Of a DNA stretch of 64,000 nt, positions 17,643 through 25,763 are shown in pieces. Origin of the DNA: Saxibacter everestensis. GTDB lineage: Bacteria; Actinomycetota; Actinomycetes; Actinomycetales; Brevibacteriaceae. The first letter of the stretch is position 1. Each line of letters opens with the position of its first letter. The stretch spans positions 2,714,550 through 2,778,549 of the forward strand of contig NZ_CP090958.1 in the NCBI RefSeq assembly GCF_025787225.1. The letters are read 5' to 3'. Under the pieces are notes generated by a model that saw only the letters and a list, made by a program, of their open reading frames with translations, searched no databases and had not been told where the DNA came from. The position numbers and the translations under genes are program-made.

Positions 17643-18206
17643 TCAGCTGCCCGATTCGTCTGCGTCGTGTTCCCGGGCCTCACGGCTGCTGGCGTCGGAT
17701 TTCCGCTCCGCACCGGATCCCTTCCGCCGGACGAAGAAGGGGAAGGCGAGCCAGAGAATCAGCAGCACGACGATCAGCGATCCCCCCACCACCAGTGCCG
17801 CCGTCCGGCCGACCACAACATCAAAGACCAGCGCCACGGTGCCGGCCACCAGTAGCCCGACACTTGCCAGGCTGACCCGGACGACGCGGTCGCTGTTCGC
17901 GACCAGGCGGGACTTGATACCCCGGCCGAAGAGGCCGCGATGCAGGCTGACCGGGGTCAGCACGAGGCCGGTGACCAAAGCGGCAAGCACAACCAGCACC
18001 AGATACCCGGTGCGCTGGCTGGAATCGAGCCGGTCGAACGACGCCTGAAACGGCAACGTAAGCAGGAAACCGGTCAGTATCTGCACCCCGGTCTGCATAA
18101 CCCGAAGTTCCTGGAGCATTTCGACCCAGTTTCGGTCGAGCCGCTCATTTTCGGTTTCGTGCCGCCCGTAATCGGAGTTACCCGCAATGTCGGCTGCATT
18201 TGGCAT
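17643..18206 (-). CDS. DUF6328 family membrane protein
   Basis: A 187-residue protein with a charged N-terminus (RHETENERLDRNWVEMLQELRVMQTGVQILTGFLLTLPF) and four predicted helices: LTGFLLTLPF, GYLVLVVLAALVTGLVLTPV, VSLASVGLLVAGTVALVFDVVVG and LVVGGSLIVVLLILWLAFPFFV. The tail is hydrophilic and acidic. The ELR-MQTGVQILTGFLLTLPFQ stretch is the hallmark of DUF6328. The function is unknown. It converges with the SCO6745-like gene 4 bases away. Confidence 0.8.
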   Translation of the reverse strand: MPNAADIAGNSDYGRHETENERLDRNWVEMLQELRVMQTGVQILTGFLLTLPFQASFDRLDSSQRTGYLVLVVLAALVTGLVLTPVSLHRGLFGRGIKSRLVANSDRVVRVSLASVGLLVAGTVALVFDVVVGRTAALVVGGSLIVVLLILWLAFPFFVRRKGSGAERKSDASSREAREHDADESGS

Positions 18207-18221
18207 TCACCGACCTCCTTT

Positions 18222-18320
18222 CCTGCCTGAGCTGTGCGAGCCTGCCTGAGCTGTGCGACTTGAGGTTCGCGCCCTGTACTTCCGGTTCGCGCCCCTCTAC
18301 TTCAGCTGCGCGAACCGGAA
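18222..18320. repeat. Direct repeats and a 13-bp perfect hairpin
   Basis: CCTGCCTGAGCTGTGCGA occurs at 18222-18239 and 18241-18258. GGTTCGCGCCC occurs at 18264-18274 and 18284-18294. TTCCGGTTCGCGC (18280-18292) is the exact reverse complement of GCGCGAACCGGAA (18308-18320), giving a 13-bp stem with a 15-base loop. The stem lies 24 bases after the aldo/keto reductase stop and could end its transcript; no T-run follows, as is common in actinobacterial terminators. Confidence 0.7.
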
Positions 18321-18343
18321 TGTCGAATATACGTAAGCCAGGC

Positions 18344-19183
18344 TCAGAACTGGGTGAAGGCAGCGGTTGCCGGGTCAGCTCCGATGCGATTGCCCGATTC
18401 GAGTGCGGTGATCGCGGCAAGTTCGTCCGCGGTCAGTTCGAAGTCGAAGACGTCGATGTTACTGACGATGCGTTCGGGCGTCACAGACTTCGGGATAACA
18501 ATTCGATCCTTCTGCAGATGCCAGCGGAGCACTATCTGGCCCGTCGTCTTGCCGTACTTCTCGGCCAGTCGGCCCACGACATCCGCCGACAGATCGGCGC
18601 CCTGCCCCAGCGGGCTGTAGGCCTCGACCTTGATTCCCTTCGAGCGTGAATATGCGCCGAGCTCGGCCTGCTCCAAGGTCGGATGCGACTCGATCTGGTT
18701 GACGGCGGGAACAATGTCAGTCTCCGCCAGCAACCGATCCAGGTGCTCGGTCAGGAAGTTCGAGACACCGATCGCCCGGACGGCGCCATCGGCGTACAAC
18801 TTCTCCAGCGCCTTCCAGCTCTCGACGTAGAGGTCCTTCGAGGGATACGGCCAATGGATCAGGTACAGATCGATCACATCGAGGCCGAGGGCTTCCCGAG
18901 ATCTGACGAACGCCTCCAGCGTGGAATCGAAGCCCTGATCGCCATTACGAAGCTTGGTCGTGATGAAAACCTCATCGCGCGGAATTCCGCTGGCCTTCAG
19001 CGCCGCCCCGACGCCGGCCTCATTCCGGTAAGCCGCAGCGGTATCAATATGCCGGTAACCGGCCTCCAGCGCCTTTTCCACCGCGGACTGCGCCCCCTCA
19101 GGCGGAACCTGGAATACGCCGTAACCGAGCTGCGGGATCTTTACCTCGTTGTTCAGGGTGACGAGCGGAACTGTGGCGGACAT
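18344..19183 (-). CDS. Aldo/keto reductase (2,5-diketogluconate reductase-like)
   Basis: A 279-residue NADPH-dependent aldo/keto reductase. Signatures are LEAGYRHIDTAAAYRNEAGVGAAL with the catalytic Asp and Tyr, VFITTKL (Lys), IDLYLIHWPYPS (His) and IVIPKSVTPERIVSNIDVFDFEL for cofactor binding. It resembles bacterial 2,5-diketo-D-gluconate/methylglyoxal reductases; the physiological carbonyl substrate is unknown. ATG 19183 has AAGGA 8-9 bases upstream. It diverges from oleA across 236 bases and is probably unrelated to olefin synthesis. Confidence 0.93.
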   Translation of the reverse strand: MSATVPLVTLNNEVKIPQLGYGVFQVPPEGAQSAVEKALEAGYRHIDTAAAYRNEAGVGAALKASGIPRDEVFITTKLRNGDQGFDSTLEAFVRSREALGLDVIDLYLIHWPYPSKDLYVESWKALEKLYADGAVRAIGVSNFLTEHLDRLLAETDIVPAVNQIESHPTLEQAELGAYSRSKGIKVEAYSPLGQGADLSADVVGRLAEKYGKTTGQIVLRWHLQKDRIVIPKSVTPERIVSNIDVFDFELTADELAAITALESGNRIGADPATAAFTQF

Positions 19184-19215
19184 AAGATGAGTCCTTTCTG
19201 AATGCGGCAAGGTTT

Positions 19216-19264
19216 TCTCTCGACGAGAGACTCACAACGGTTAAGGAGTATTCAACCTACTCCT
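19216..19264. promoter_or_regulatory. Two perfect inverted repeats in the oleA upstream region
   Basis: TCTCTCG-A-CGAGAGA (19216-19230) and AGGAGTA-N7-TACTCCT (19244-19250/19258-19264) lie in the 236-base spacer between the divergent aldo/keto reductase and oleA genes. Either could be an operator, and the first is also placed to act in the reductase leader. The rest of the spacer is relatively AT-rich, and I find no confident promoter pair in it. Confidence 0.5.
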
Positions 19265-19419
19265 GACAGCTGACACTCAGGCTACATAGATACGCTCTCT
19301 ATTACTCGTTTCGCTGTGGCGCTGTTACTTAGCTCGACGGAGCCAAGAGGATACCGCTAGCCTTATGAGGCATATGACCTAGGATCCGCAGACTGCGGCG
19401 CCGCACCGATAGGACTTTT

Positions 19420-20442
19420 TTGACAGGCAATTCTAATTTTCGCCATCAGAACGCATCGCTGCTCGCCGTCACGAGCATCGATGCCCCTGTCGTGGTGACG
19501 TCCCGCGAACTCGATGAGCGACTGAAGCCCTCACTTCAACGACTTCGGCTGCCGCGTGGTCTGCTCGATCGGCTCGCCGGCGTCAGCGAACGCCGTTGGT
19601 GGGACGCTTCAATGGACTTTGACGACGCCGCCATCGAGGCCGGAGCAAAGGCGTTGGCCGAGGCCGGCGTGGAGCCCGGCGATGTCGGCCTGCTGATCAA
19701 CACTTCGGTAACCCGCAAACACCTTGAACCGTCGGTCGCGGTAAAGATCCACCACGGCCTCGGCCTGCCGTCATCGGCGCTGAACTTCGACGTTGCTAAC
19801 GCCTGTCTCGGTTTCGTCAACGGCATGTCGCTCGCGTCGACCATGATCGACGCCGGGCAGATCAGATACGCGGTTGTCGTCGCTGGCGAGGACGCGGGCG
19901 AAACCCAGCGTGCCACGCTTGAGCGACTGCTTCGCCCGGATGTCACCCGGGAAGACTTCAATAACGAATTTGCCACTCTGACCCTGGGCTCGGGCGCCGC
20001 TGCAGCGGTGATCGGCCCTAGCAGCGACCACCCCGGGGCACACCGGATTCTCGGAGGCGTGGCGCGGGCGGGCACCGAGCACCACGATCTGTGCGTAGGT
20101 GATATCAATGGCATGCGCACCGATACAAACGGCCTGCTCGAGGGCGGCCTGGAACTTGTACTCGAGGCGTGGCGCGACGCTCAGGGTGAGTGGGACTGGA
20201 ATGGCATGGATCGCTATTTCATGCACCAGGTATCCAATGTGCACCTGAACGCGATCGTCAAGGCGCTCGACCTCGATACCGCTCGGGTACCGGTGACGTA
20301 TCCGACGCTCGGCAATGTCGGCCCGGCCGCCCTACCAATAACGCTTGCCCAGAGTGTCGACACCCTGAATCCCGGCGATCGCGTGCTCTGCATGGGGGTC
20401 GGCTCGGGGCTGAACACCGCGATGACCGAGATCCTCTGGTAG
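19420..20442 (+). CDS. oleA: OleA: thiolase-superfamily acyl-CoA condensing enzyme
   Basis: OleA joins two fatty acyl-CoAs head to head to a 2-alkyl-3-ketoacid in long-chain olefin synthesis. In this 340-residue protein I find all catalytic residues of the Xanthomonas enzyme at equivalent spacing: Glu103 (HLEPS), Cys129 (NACLGFVNG), His269 (MHQVSNVHL) and Asn299 (PTLGNVGPA). The oleBC-oleD genes follow directly, which separates it from housekeeping FabH. The start is TTG at 19420, with TAGGA at about 6 bases. The reductase upstream faces the other way, so this is the first gene of the operon. Confidence 0.95.
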   Translation: MTGNSNFRHQNASLLAVTSIDAPVVVTSRELDERLKPSLQRLRLPRGLLDRLAGVSERRWWDASMDFDDAAIEAGAKALAEAGVEPGDVGLLINTSVTRKHLEPSVAVKIHHGLGLPSSALNFDVANACLGFVNGMSLASTMIDAGQIRYAVVVAGEDAGETQRATLERLLRPDVTREDFNNEFATLTLGSGAAAAVIGPSSDHPGAHRILGGVARAGTEHHDLCVGDINGMRTDTNGLLEGGLELVLEAWRDAQGEWDWNGMDRYFMHQVSNVHLNAIVKALDLDTARVPVTYPTLGNVGPAALPITLAQSVDTLNPGDRVLCMGVGSGLNTAMTEILW

Positions 20443-23120
20443 TGGTGCCTTTCCAAATCGACAGCCTGCCGGCGCCGATCCGCACCGCTGCAAAGCTGCC
20501 GCCATCCGGGCTGCCCGGTTTGCGGCCGGAATTTTCCCGGCTGGTCACCGCCCCCGGACCGGACGGTGACCGCACCTGGCACCTGCTGGACAACGGACCC
20601 GTGCTTGCCGCGGCAGGGGTGACGCCCAGGCTGACCCTGCTGTGCGTGCACGGAAACCCGACGTGGTCCTACTTGTGGCGGAAGCTGGTCTCCGCAGCGG
20701 CCGATGCGCCGCAGCACGCGGTTCGGGTGATCGCGGTGGACCAGCTGGATATGGGATTCTCCGAACGCACCGGTTCGTCCCGGTCCTTGCCGACCAGGAT
20801 TGCGGACCTATCGGCGCTGACCGGGCAGCTCGGCATCGATACCCAAGTCGTCACCGTCGGCCACGACTGGGGTGGTGTCGTCTCGCTCGGCTGGGCCGTT
20901 GATCACCCCGATCAGTTGGCCGGCGTCATCCTGACCAACACAGCGGTTCATCATCCCGCGGGCGAACCAATTCCGGCACCGCTGCGTCTCGCGCTGGCTA
21001 AGGGCGTGCTGCCTCGCGGAACCGTCACCACACCGGCGTTCTTGCAGACGACGCTTGCACTCGGCCACCCGGCCTTGTCACCCGAGACCAAAACGGCCTA
21101 CTCGGCGCCCTACCCGAATTCCGCGCAGCGGGGCGGAATCGGCGCCTTCGTCGCCGATATCCCGGTCAATGACAGCCATCCCAGTTTTGCCGAGCTGGAC
21201 CGGGTCGCCACCGGCGTGCGTGAGCTTACTGTTCCGGCGCTTCTGCTGTGGGGGCCGAAAGATCCGATCTTCGACGACCGCTACCTTCGCGATCTGATCG
21301 CACGACTGCCGCACGCCGACGTGCACCGCTTCGAGGGTGCGGGGCATTTGCTGGCCGAGGATGTCGATATCGCCACACCGATCCTTGACTGGCTGGCCGA
21401 AGGGTTGCTCGCCGCGCAACCGTGCGGTCGGGAAGCGACGGCCGAGGCCGGCTCCGGGCCGTCCGCCGAACCACTCTGGGCCCAGCTCGAGCAACGCGCC
21501 GATGATGATTCGACCGCCTTCGTCGAGATGGCGCCGCCAGGGCTGAAGCGCCGCCGGGTGGTCAGCTGGCGGCGGCTGAACGACCAGGTACTGGCGCTTG
21601 CCGCTGGCCTGCACGCAAGCGGTGTGCGGCCCGGGCACCGCGTCTCGCTGCTGGTGCCTCCGGGTGCCGACCTGACCGCGCTGATTTACGCCTGCCTGCG
21701 CATCGGCGCAATCGTGGTCATCGCCGACGCCGGCCTGGGCGTAAAGGGTCTGAGTCGCGCCGTCCGTGGCGCCGGCCCCGATTACATTGTGGCGATTGCG
21801 CGTGGCCTTGCCGCGGCGCGCGCCTTCGGCTGGCCTGGGACGAAGATCTCGGTCGAGCCGCTTAATCAGACCACCCGCAGGGCCCTGGGGGTCGAGCTGA
21901 CCCTGCCGGACTTGCTCCGCCGAGGCATCGATGCCGAGCTTCCTGCGCCGCCTGCCGCCGACGTAACCGCCGCGATCCTGTTCACGTCCGGCTCGACCGG
22001 ACCGGCAAAGGGCGTCGTCTACACCCACCGGCAGCTTGAGGCAATGCGTGACGCGCTGGCCGGCCGCTTCGACATCGGCCCCGGCACCGGGTTGGTCGCG
22101 GGCTTTGCGCCGTTCGCTCTGCTCGGCCCGGCGCTCGGCGCAACCTCCGTCAGCCCGGATATGGATGTGACTGCGCCGCGCACGCTCACCGCCCGCGCGC
22201 TCGCCGAAGCCGCACAGGCGGTCGAGGCCACCGTTGTCTTCGCCGCGCCCGCTGCGCTTCGGAACGTACTGGCCACGGCCGGGGATCTGGATCACACCGG
22301 GCGTCGAGCGCTGGAGCAGGTACGGATTGTGCTCTCGGCCGGCGCGCCAATTCCGGAGCCGCTGCTCACCCGGATGGCGGGGCTGACACCGAACGCCAGC
22401 CTGCACACGCCCTACGGCATGACCGAGGCACTGCTCGTCACCGACATCAGCCTTGACCAGATCCGTGCGGCGGGCAGTTCGGAGGGCGTATGCGTTGGTG
22501 AACCTGCGGGACCGGTGCAGGTGGCCATCGCAGCATTCGACGCCGAGGGCGTGCCGTCTGCGGAGCTGACCAACAGCCCCGGCGTGAGCGGTGAAATCGT
22601 GATCAGCGCGCCGCATATGAAGGATCACTACGATCGGCTCTGGATCACCCAGCGGCTCAGCGCCGCAAATCCGGGCTGGCACCGCACCGGCGATATCGGA
22701 CACCTCGACGGCGATGGGCGGCTCTGGGTCGAGGGACGCCTGGCCCACGTCATCACAGCGCCTGACGGAATTCACACCCCGGTCGGCCCGGAACAGCGCA
22801 TCGAGGCTCTGGATCAGGTGGGCAGCGCAGCCGTCGTCGGCATTGGGCCACCCGGCGCACAGCAGGTCGTCGTCATAGTTACGCCGGCGCGGGGTGGCAC
22901 GGCTCGCCGGCCCAGATTGGCTCTGCCCGGCCGCCGGCCCAGGCTGGCCGGGACCACCCTCGCTGCCCAGGTGCGCAAGGCGGCAGGTATTCCGGTAGCC
23001 GCTGTATTCGTGCTGCCACAGCTGCCCACCGATATCCGGCACGACTCGAAGATCGACCGCGCGCGACTTGCCGCCTGGGCGGATCGGGTGCTTGCCGGCG
23101 GCAGGCTGACCCGACCATGA
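20442..23120 (+). CDS. oleBC: OleBC fusion: beta-lactone decarboxylase plus beta-lactone synthetase
   Basis: About 892 residues in two domains. Residues about 1-325 form a haloalkane-dehalogenase-like alpha/beta hydrolase (HGNP at 70-73, nucleophile Asp142 in GHDWGG, His near 300 in GAGHLLAEDV): OleB, which decarboxylates a cis-beta-lactone to the olefin. Residues about 345-892 form an AMP-dependent ligase fold with the P-loop LFTSGSTGPAKGVVYTH near 512-530 and HRTGDIGHLDGDGRLWVEGR: OleC, which makes the beta-lactone from the 3-hydroxyacid. The fusion is known from actinobacteria such as Micrococcus. I take GTG 20442, which overlaps the oleA stop by one base; GTG 20445 is equivalent. A low-complexity insert (RRPRLALPGRRPRLAG) sits in the C-terminal part. 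Confidence 0.95.
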   Translation: MVPFQIDSLPAPIRTAAKLPPSGLPGLRPEFSRLVTAPGPDGDRTWHLLDNGPVLAAAGVTPRLTLLCVHGNPTWSYLWRKLVSAAADAPQHAVRVIAVDQLDMGFSERTGSSRSLPTRIADLSALTGQLGIDTQVVTVGHDWGGVVSLGWAVDHPDQLAGVILTNTAVHHPAGEPIPAPLRLALAKGVLPRGTVTTPAFLQTTLALGHPALSPETKTAYSAPYPNSAQRGGIGAFVADIPVNDSHPSFAELDRVATGVRELTVPALLLWGPKDPIFDDRYLRDLIARLPHADVHRFEGAGHLLAEDVDIATPILDWLAEGLLAAQPCGREATAEAGSGPSAEPLWAQLEQRADDDSTAFVEMAPPGLKRRRVVSWRRLNDQVLALAAGLHASGVRPGHRVSLLVPPGADLTALIYACLRIGAIVVIADAGLGVKGLSRAVRGAGPDYIVAIARGLAAARAFGWPGTKISVEPLNQTTRRALGVELTLPDLLRRGIDAELPAPPAADVTAAILFTSGSTGPAKGVVYTHRQLEAMRDALAGRFDIGPGTGLVAGFAPFALLGPALGATSVSPDMDVTAPRTLTARALAEAAQAVEATVVFAAPAALRNVLATAGDLDHTGRRALEQVRIVLSAGAPIPEPLLTRMAGLTPNASLHTPYGMTEALLVTDISLDQIRAAGSSEGVCVGEPAGPVQVAIAAFDAEGVPSAELTNSPGVSGEIVISAPHMKDHYDRLWITQRLSAANPGWHRTGDIGHLDGDGRLWVEGRLAHVITAPDGIHTPVGPEQRIEALDQVGSAAVVGIGPPGAQQVVVIVTPARGGTARRPRLALPGRRPRLAGTTLAAQVRKAAGIPVAAVFVLPQLPTDIRHDSKIDRARLAAWADRVLAGGRLTRP

Positions 23121-24082
23121 GGGTCCTGGTCACCGGCGCCAGCGGGTTGCTTGGCGGTGCGGTCGCGACTCGGCTGGCAGCCGCGGGACACCGGGTGCGA
23201 ACCTTCCAGCGCAGCCCAGCCGGACTGGCGGGGATCGAAGATATCAACGGTTCCGTCACCGACGTCGAAGCAGTCTTGGCGGCAGTGGACGGTTGCGACG
23301 CCGTCGTGCACCTGGCCGCCAAGGTATCTTTCGCCGGAGAGCTGAGAGAGTTCGAGGCGATCAATATCGACGGCACCAATAACCTCCTGACCGCCGCACG
23401 CCGGGCCGGCGTCACCCGCTTCGTCATGGTGTCGTCGCCGTCGGTGGCGCACGCAGGCTCATCGCTGGTCGGGGTCGGCGCGGAACCTGCAGACCCGGAG
23501 CGAGCGCGTGGCCATTATGCCCGCACCAAGGCCAGCGCCGAGCTGCTCGCACTCGCGCAGGACTCGAACTCCCTTTCCGTCGTGGCGGTCAGGCCACATA
23601 TCGTCTGGGGCCCGGGCGACACCCAGCTTGTGGCCCGGGTGGTGGATCGGGCCAGCCGGCATCGGTTACCGCTGCTGGATCACGGAACGGCGCTGATTGA
23701 CACTACCTACATCGACAACGCAGCCAGCGCCATAGTCGCAGCATTGGAACGCGCCACCGTGGCCCACGGGCAGGCGCTGGTTGTCTCGAACGGCGAGCCG
23801 CGCCCCGTGGCCGAGCTGATCGCAGGGATTTGCGCAGCTGCCGGCGTGCCGGCCCCGGCGTGGCGGGTTCCGGCATCGGCGGCTCGCCTTGCCGGTGGCG
23901 TCGTGGAACGAGTCTGGCAGGTTCGCCGCGGCCAGGACGAACCTCCAATGACCCGGTTCCTGGCGGAGCAGCTATCCACCGCACACTGGTTCGACCAACG
24001 ACGGACCCGCGAGGTGCTTGACTGGCGCCCGGAAGTATCGCTTGACCAGGGCTTCGAGCGTTTGGCCCGAAGCTACCGCTAG
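23117..24082 (+). CDS. oleD: OleD: NAD(P)H-dependent 2-alkyl-3-ketoacid reductase
   Basis: A 321-residue extended short-chain dehydrogenase that reduces the OleA product to the 2-alkyl-3-hydroxyacid used by OleC. It has the nucleotide motif TGASGLLGG at residues 6-14 and the catalytic pair Tyr134/Lys138 (YARTK), with VMVSSPSV supplying the serine. Its ATG overlaps the oleBC stop as ATGA, so the three genes form one tight unit. The order A-BC-D matches the actinobacterial olefin locus. Confidence 0.93.
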   Translation: MRVLVTGASGLLGGAVATRLAAAGHRVRTFQRSPAGLAGIEDINGSVTDVEAVLAAVDGCDAVVHLAAKVSFAGELREFEAINIDGTNNLLTAARRAGVTRFVMVSSPSVAHAGSSLVGVGAEPADPERARGHYARTKASAELLALAQDSNSLSVVAVRPHIVWGPGDTQLVARVVDRASRHRLPLLDHGTALIDTTYIDNAASAIVAALERATVAHGQALVVSNGEPRPVAELIAGICAAAGVPAPAWRVPASAARLAGGVVERVWQVRRGQDEPPMTRFLAEQLSTAHWFDQRRTREVLDWRPEVSLDQGFERLARSYR

Positions 24083-24167
24083 GTCCGACTGCGGCTTTGG
24101 TGGCCGAGACTTCGCTTTGGTGCCGATTCGTTGGTTTTTTCGCGCGATTCGACCACAAACCCTCGAT

Positions 24168-25694
24168 TCACCCGAAGACCGCCAGTAGCAGCGTCAGTCC
24201 GCCCAGCAGCGGCAGCAAAACGGCATGCGCACCCAGCACCGTCCGGAAAATCGCCGCTCGCTGCAGCTTTGTCGTCATTGCTGAGCGACCTGGCAGTCCG
24301 CGGTTCGCCAGACCGGCGGCAAAGATGATCTTCGGCGGAGCCGCCATCGCGAGCGCGGAAGCGCTGACGTTTTGCGCAGCCAAGGTGACAACCGGATCGA
24401 TGCCCAGCGCATGCGCGGATGCGGAAGCACTTGTGGACAGCATTGCGCTCGCCCCGGTGTTCGAGCCCGTGATGAAGCCACTCGCGGCGCCGATGAACGG
24501 CAGCAGGAAGAGGTAACCGGCGCCCATCCCCGCCACGTAGGTTGCCGCATAAGCGCTCATTCCGCTACCGGTCAGGATCGCGCCGAGCAGCAGGAACGCC
24601 GCCGTGGAGAGTCCGATTGGCCGCCACATCCGCAACACTGTCGGCAGCAGGCCGGCGTAGATCGAGCGGTCGGCACCGACCAGCATGGGCGCCAGGGCCG
24701 CGGTCACCAGCAGCCAGAACGCCGGGCTCCGCAGTGCGTCCCACGGGCCGGCTAGGCCGAAGATCGTGGTTACCACGCTGGTCAGGAGCAGGCCGAGGAT
24801 CAACACGGCGTAAGGAAGAAGTGCCCGGCGCACCGGCCATGGAAACTCCAGCGGCGCCTGCAGCCTCGATCGCAACAGCACCAAGATGACTGCAGTCAAC
24901 GAGGCAACTACCCCGGCGAGCGGCGGGCTGAGGAAGGCATTGACCGCGAGCAACACCAGCCACATCGCCAGGCTGACAACGACGGCTTCGGCCAGGTGAC
25001 CGGTGACTCCCTTTCGTCCCAGGCCGACGTAAAGAGCCGCGAGCACCATGACCAGCAGCACCGGCAGTGTGAGCAGAGCCGTGTGCAGGCCGAGCGAGCT
25101 GAATTCGACGTCGCCGAGCCGGGCCGAGATCAGCAGGCCAGGGGCGAGGGATCCCCAGGGAACCAGGACCAGACCGAGCAGCCCGATGACTGCCGAGCGC
25201 GTGGCCGAGAAACCGACTCGGCGCAGAATCGGGATCGCCACGATGATGCCAAGCCCGAAGCCGGTCACTGATTCCGCGAACGGCGTGACGCCCAGTACCA
25301 ACAGGATGACGGCACGTCCCTGTGCGGGGCAGACCGAGAGGATCCAACCGCTGATCTTCTCCTGCGCGCCGGATCGGCCGAGTACCTCCGCGAGGGCGAT
25401 GCCGCCGAGGACGATCAGCAGAACCTCCGCGAAGGACGGCCCGAGCGAGCCTGCGACGGCTGCTGCCTGCGGACCGGATACCGGAAACCACAGCAGGCTG
25501 ATAATGACGGCGGCAAAGCAGGAGCCCAGCGCGGCCAGCGTCGGGTTGATCCGAAGGGCAAGCAGCACTGCGGCCAGGCCGATGGGCGCCGCAGCCGCGA
25601 GAGCCAGCCATCCGCTCATGACACGGAAGGAGCGGCGTGGAGAATCGGCAACGGCTTGGTCCTTCATCGATTGAAAGGCAGCGGGCATCGCCAC
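24168..25694 (-). CDS. L-lactate permease (LctP/LldP)-family transporter
   Basis: A 508-residue polytopic membrane protein with about 12-14 helices. Family markers include PFAESVTGFGLGIIVAIPILRRVGF, WGSLAPGLLISARLGDV and GAASGFITGSNTGASAMLSTSASASA, the hallmark of LctP permeases that import lactate or glycolate with protons. The GTG at 25694 has AAAGGCGAGC 7 bases upstream; ATG 25688 is an alternative start. No lactate dehydrogenase gene is adjacent, so the substrate is only inferred from family. Confidence 0.88.
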   Translation of the reverse strand: MAMPAAFQSMKDQAVADSPRRSFRVMSGWLALAAAAPIGLAAVLLALRINPTLAALGSCFAAVIISLLWFPVSGPQAAAVAGSLGPSFAEVLLIVLGGIALAEVLGRSGAQEKISGWILSVCPAQGRAVILLVLGVTPFAESVTGFGLGIIVAIPILRRVGFSATRSAVIGLLGLVLVPWGSLAPGLLISARLGDVEFSSLGLHTALLTLPVLLVMVLAALYVGLGRKGVTGHLAEAVVVSLAMWLVLLAVNAFLSPPLAGVVASLTAVILVLLRSRLQAPLEFPWPVRRALLPYAVLILGLLLTSVVTTIFGLAGPWDALRSPAFWLLVTAALAPMLVGADRSIYAGLLPTVLRMWRPIGLSTAAFLLLGAILTGSGMSAYAATYVAGMGAGYLFLLPFIGAASGFITGSNTGASAMLSTSASASAHALGIDPVVTLAAQNVSASALAMAAPPKIIFAAGLANRGLPGRSAMTTKLQRAAIFRTVLGAHAVLLPLLGGLTLLLAVFG

Positions 25695-25763
25695 GCTCGC
25701 CTTTAAGCGGGCGCCTTCATGCTACCGAGTGGCCGCGGGCGGGAGTGCCGGCGCGTTCTCCCG

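Noticed and set aside
19420-19425. TTGACA as a -35 box at the oleA start
   Set aside because: It coincides with the TTG start codon, and no -10 element lies 16-19 bases downstream.
21078-23042. 654-codon frame antisense to oleBC
   Set aside because: It has low-complexity composition and no domain, while the opposite strand encodes a complete conserved enzyme; long antisense frames are common at this GC level.
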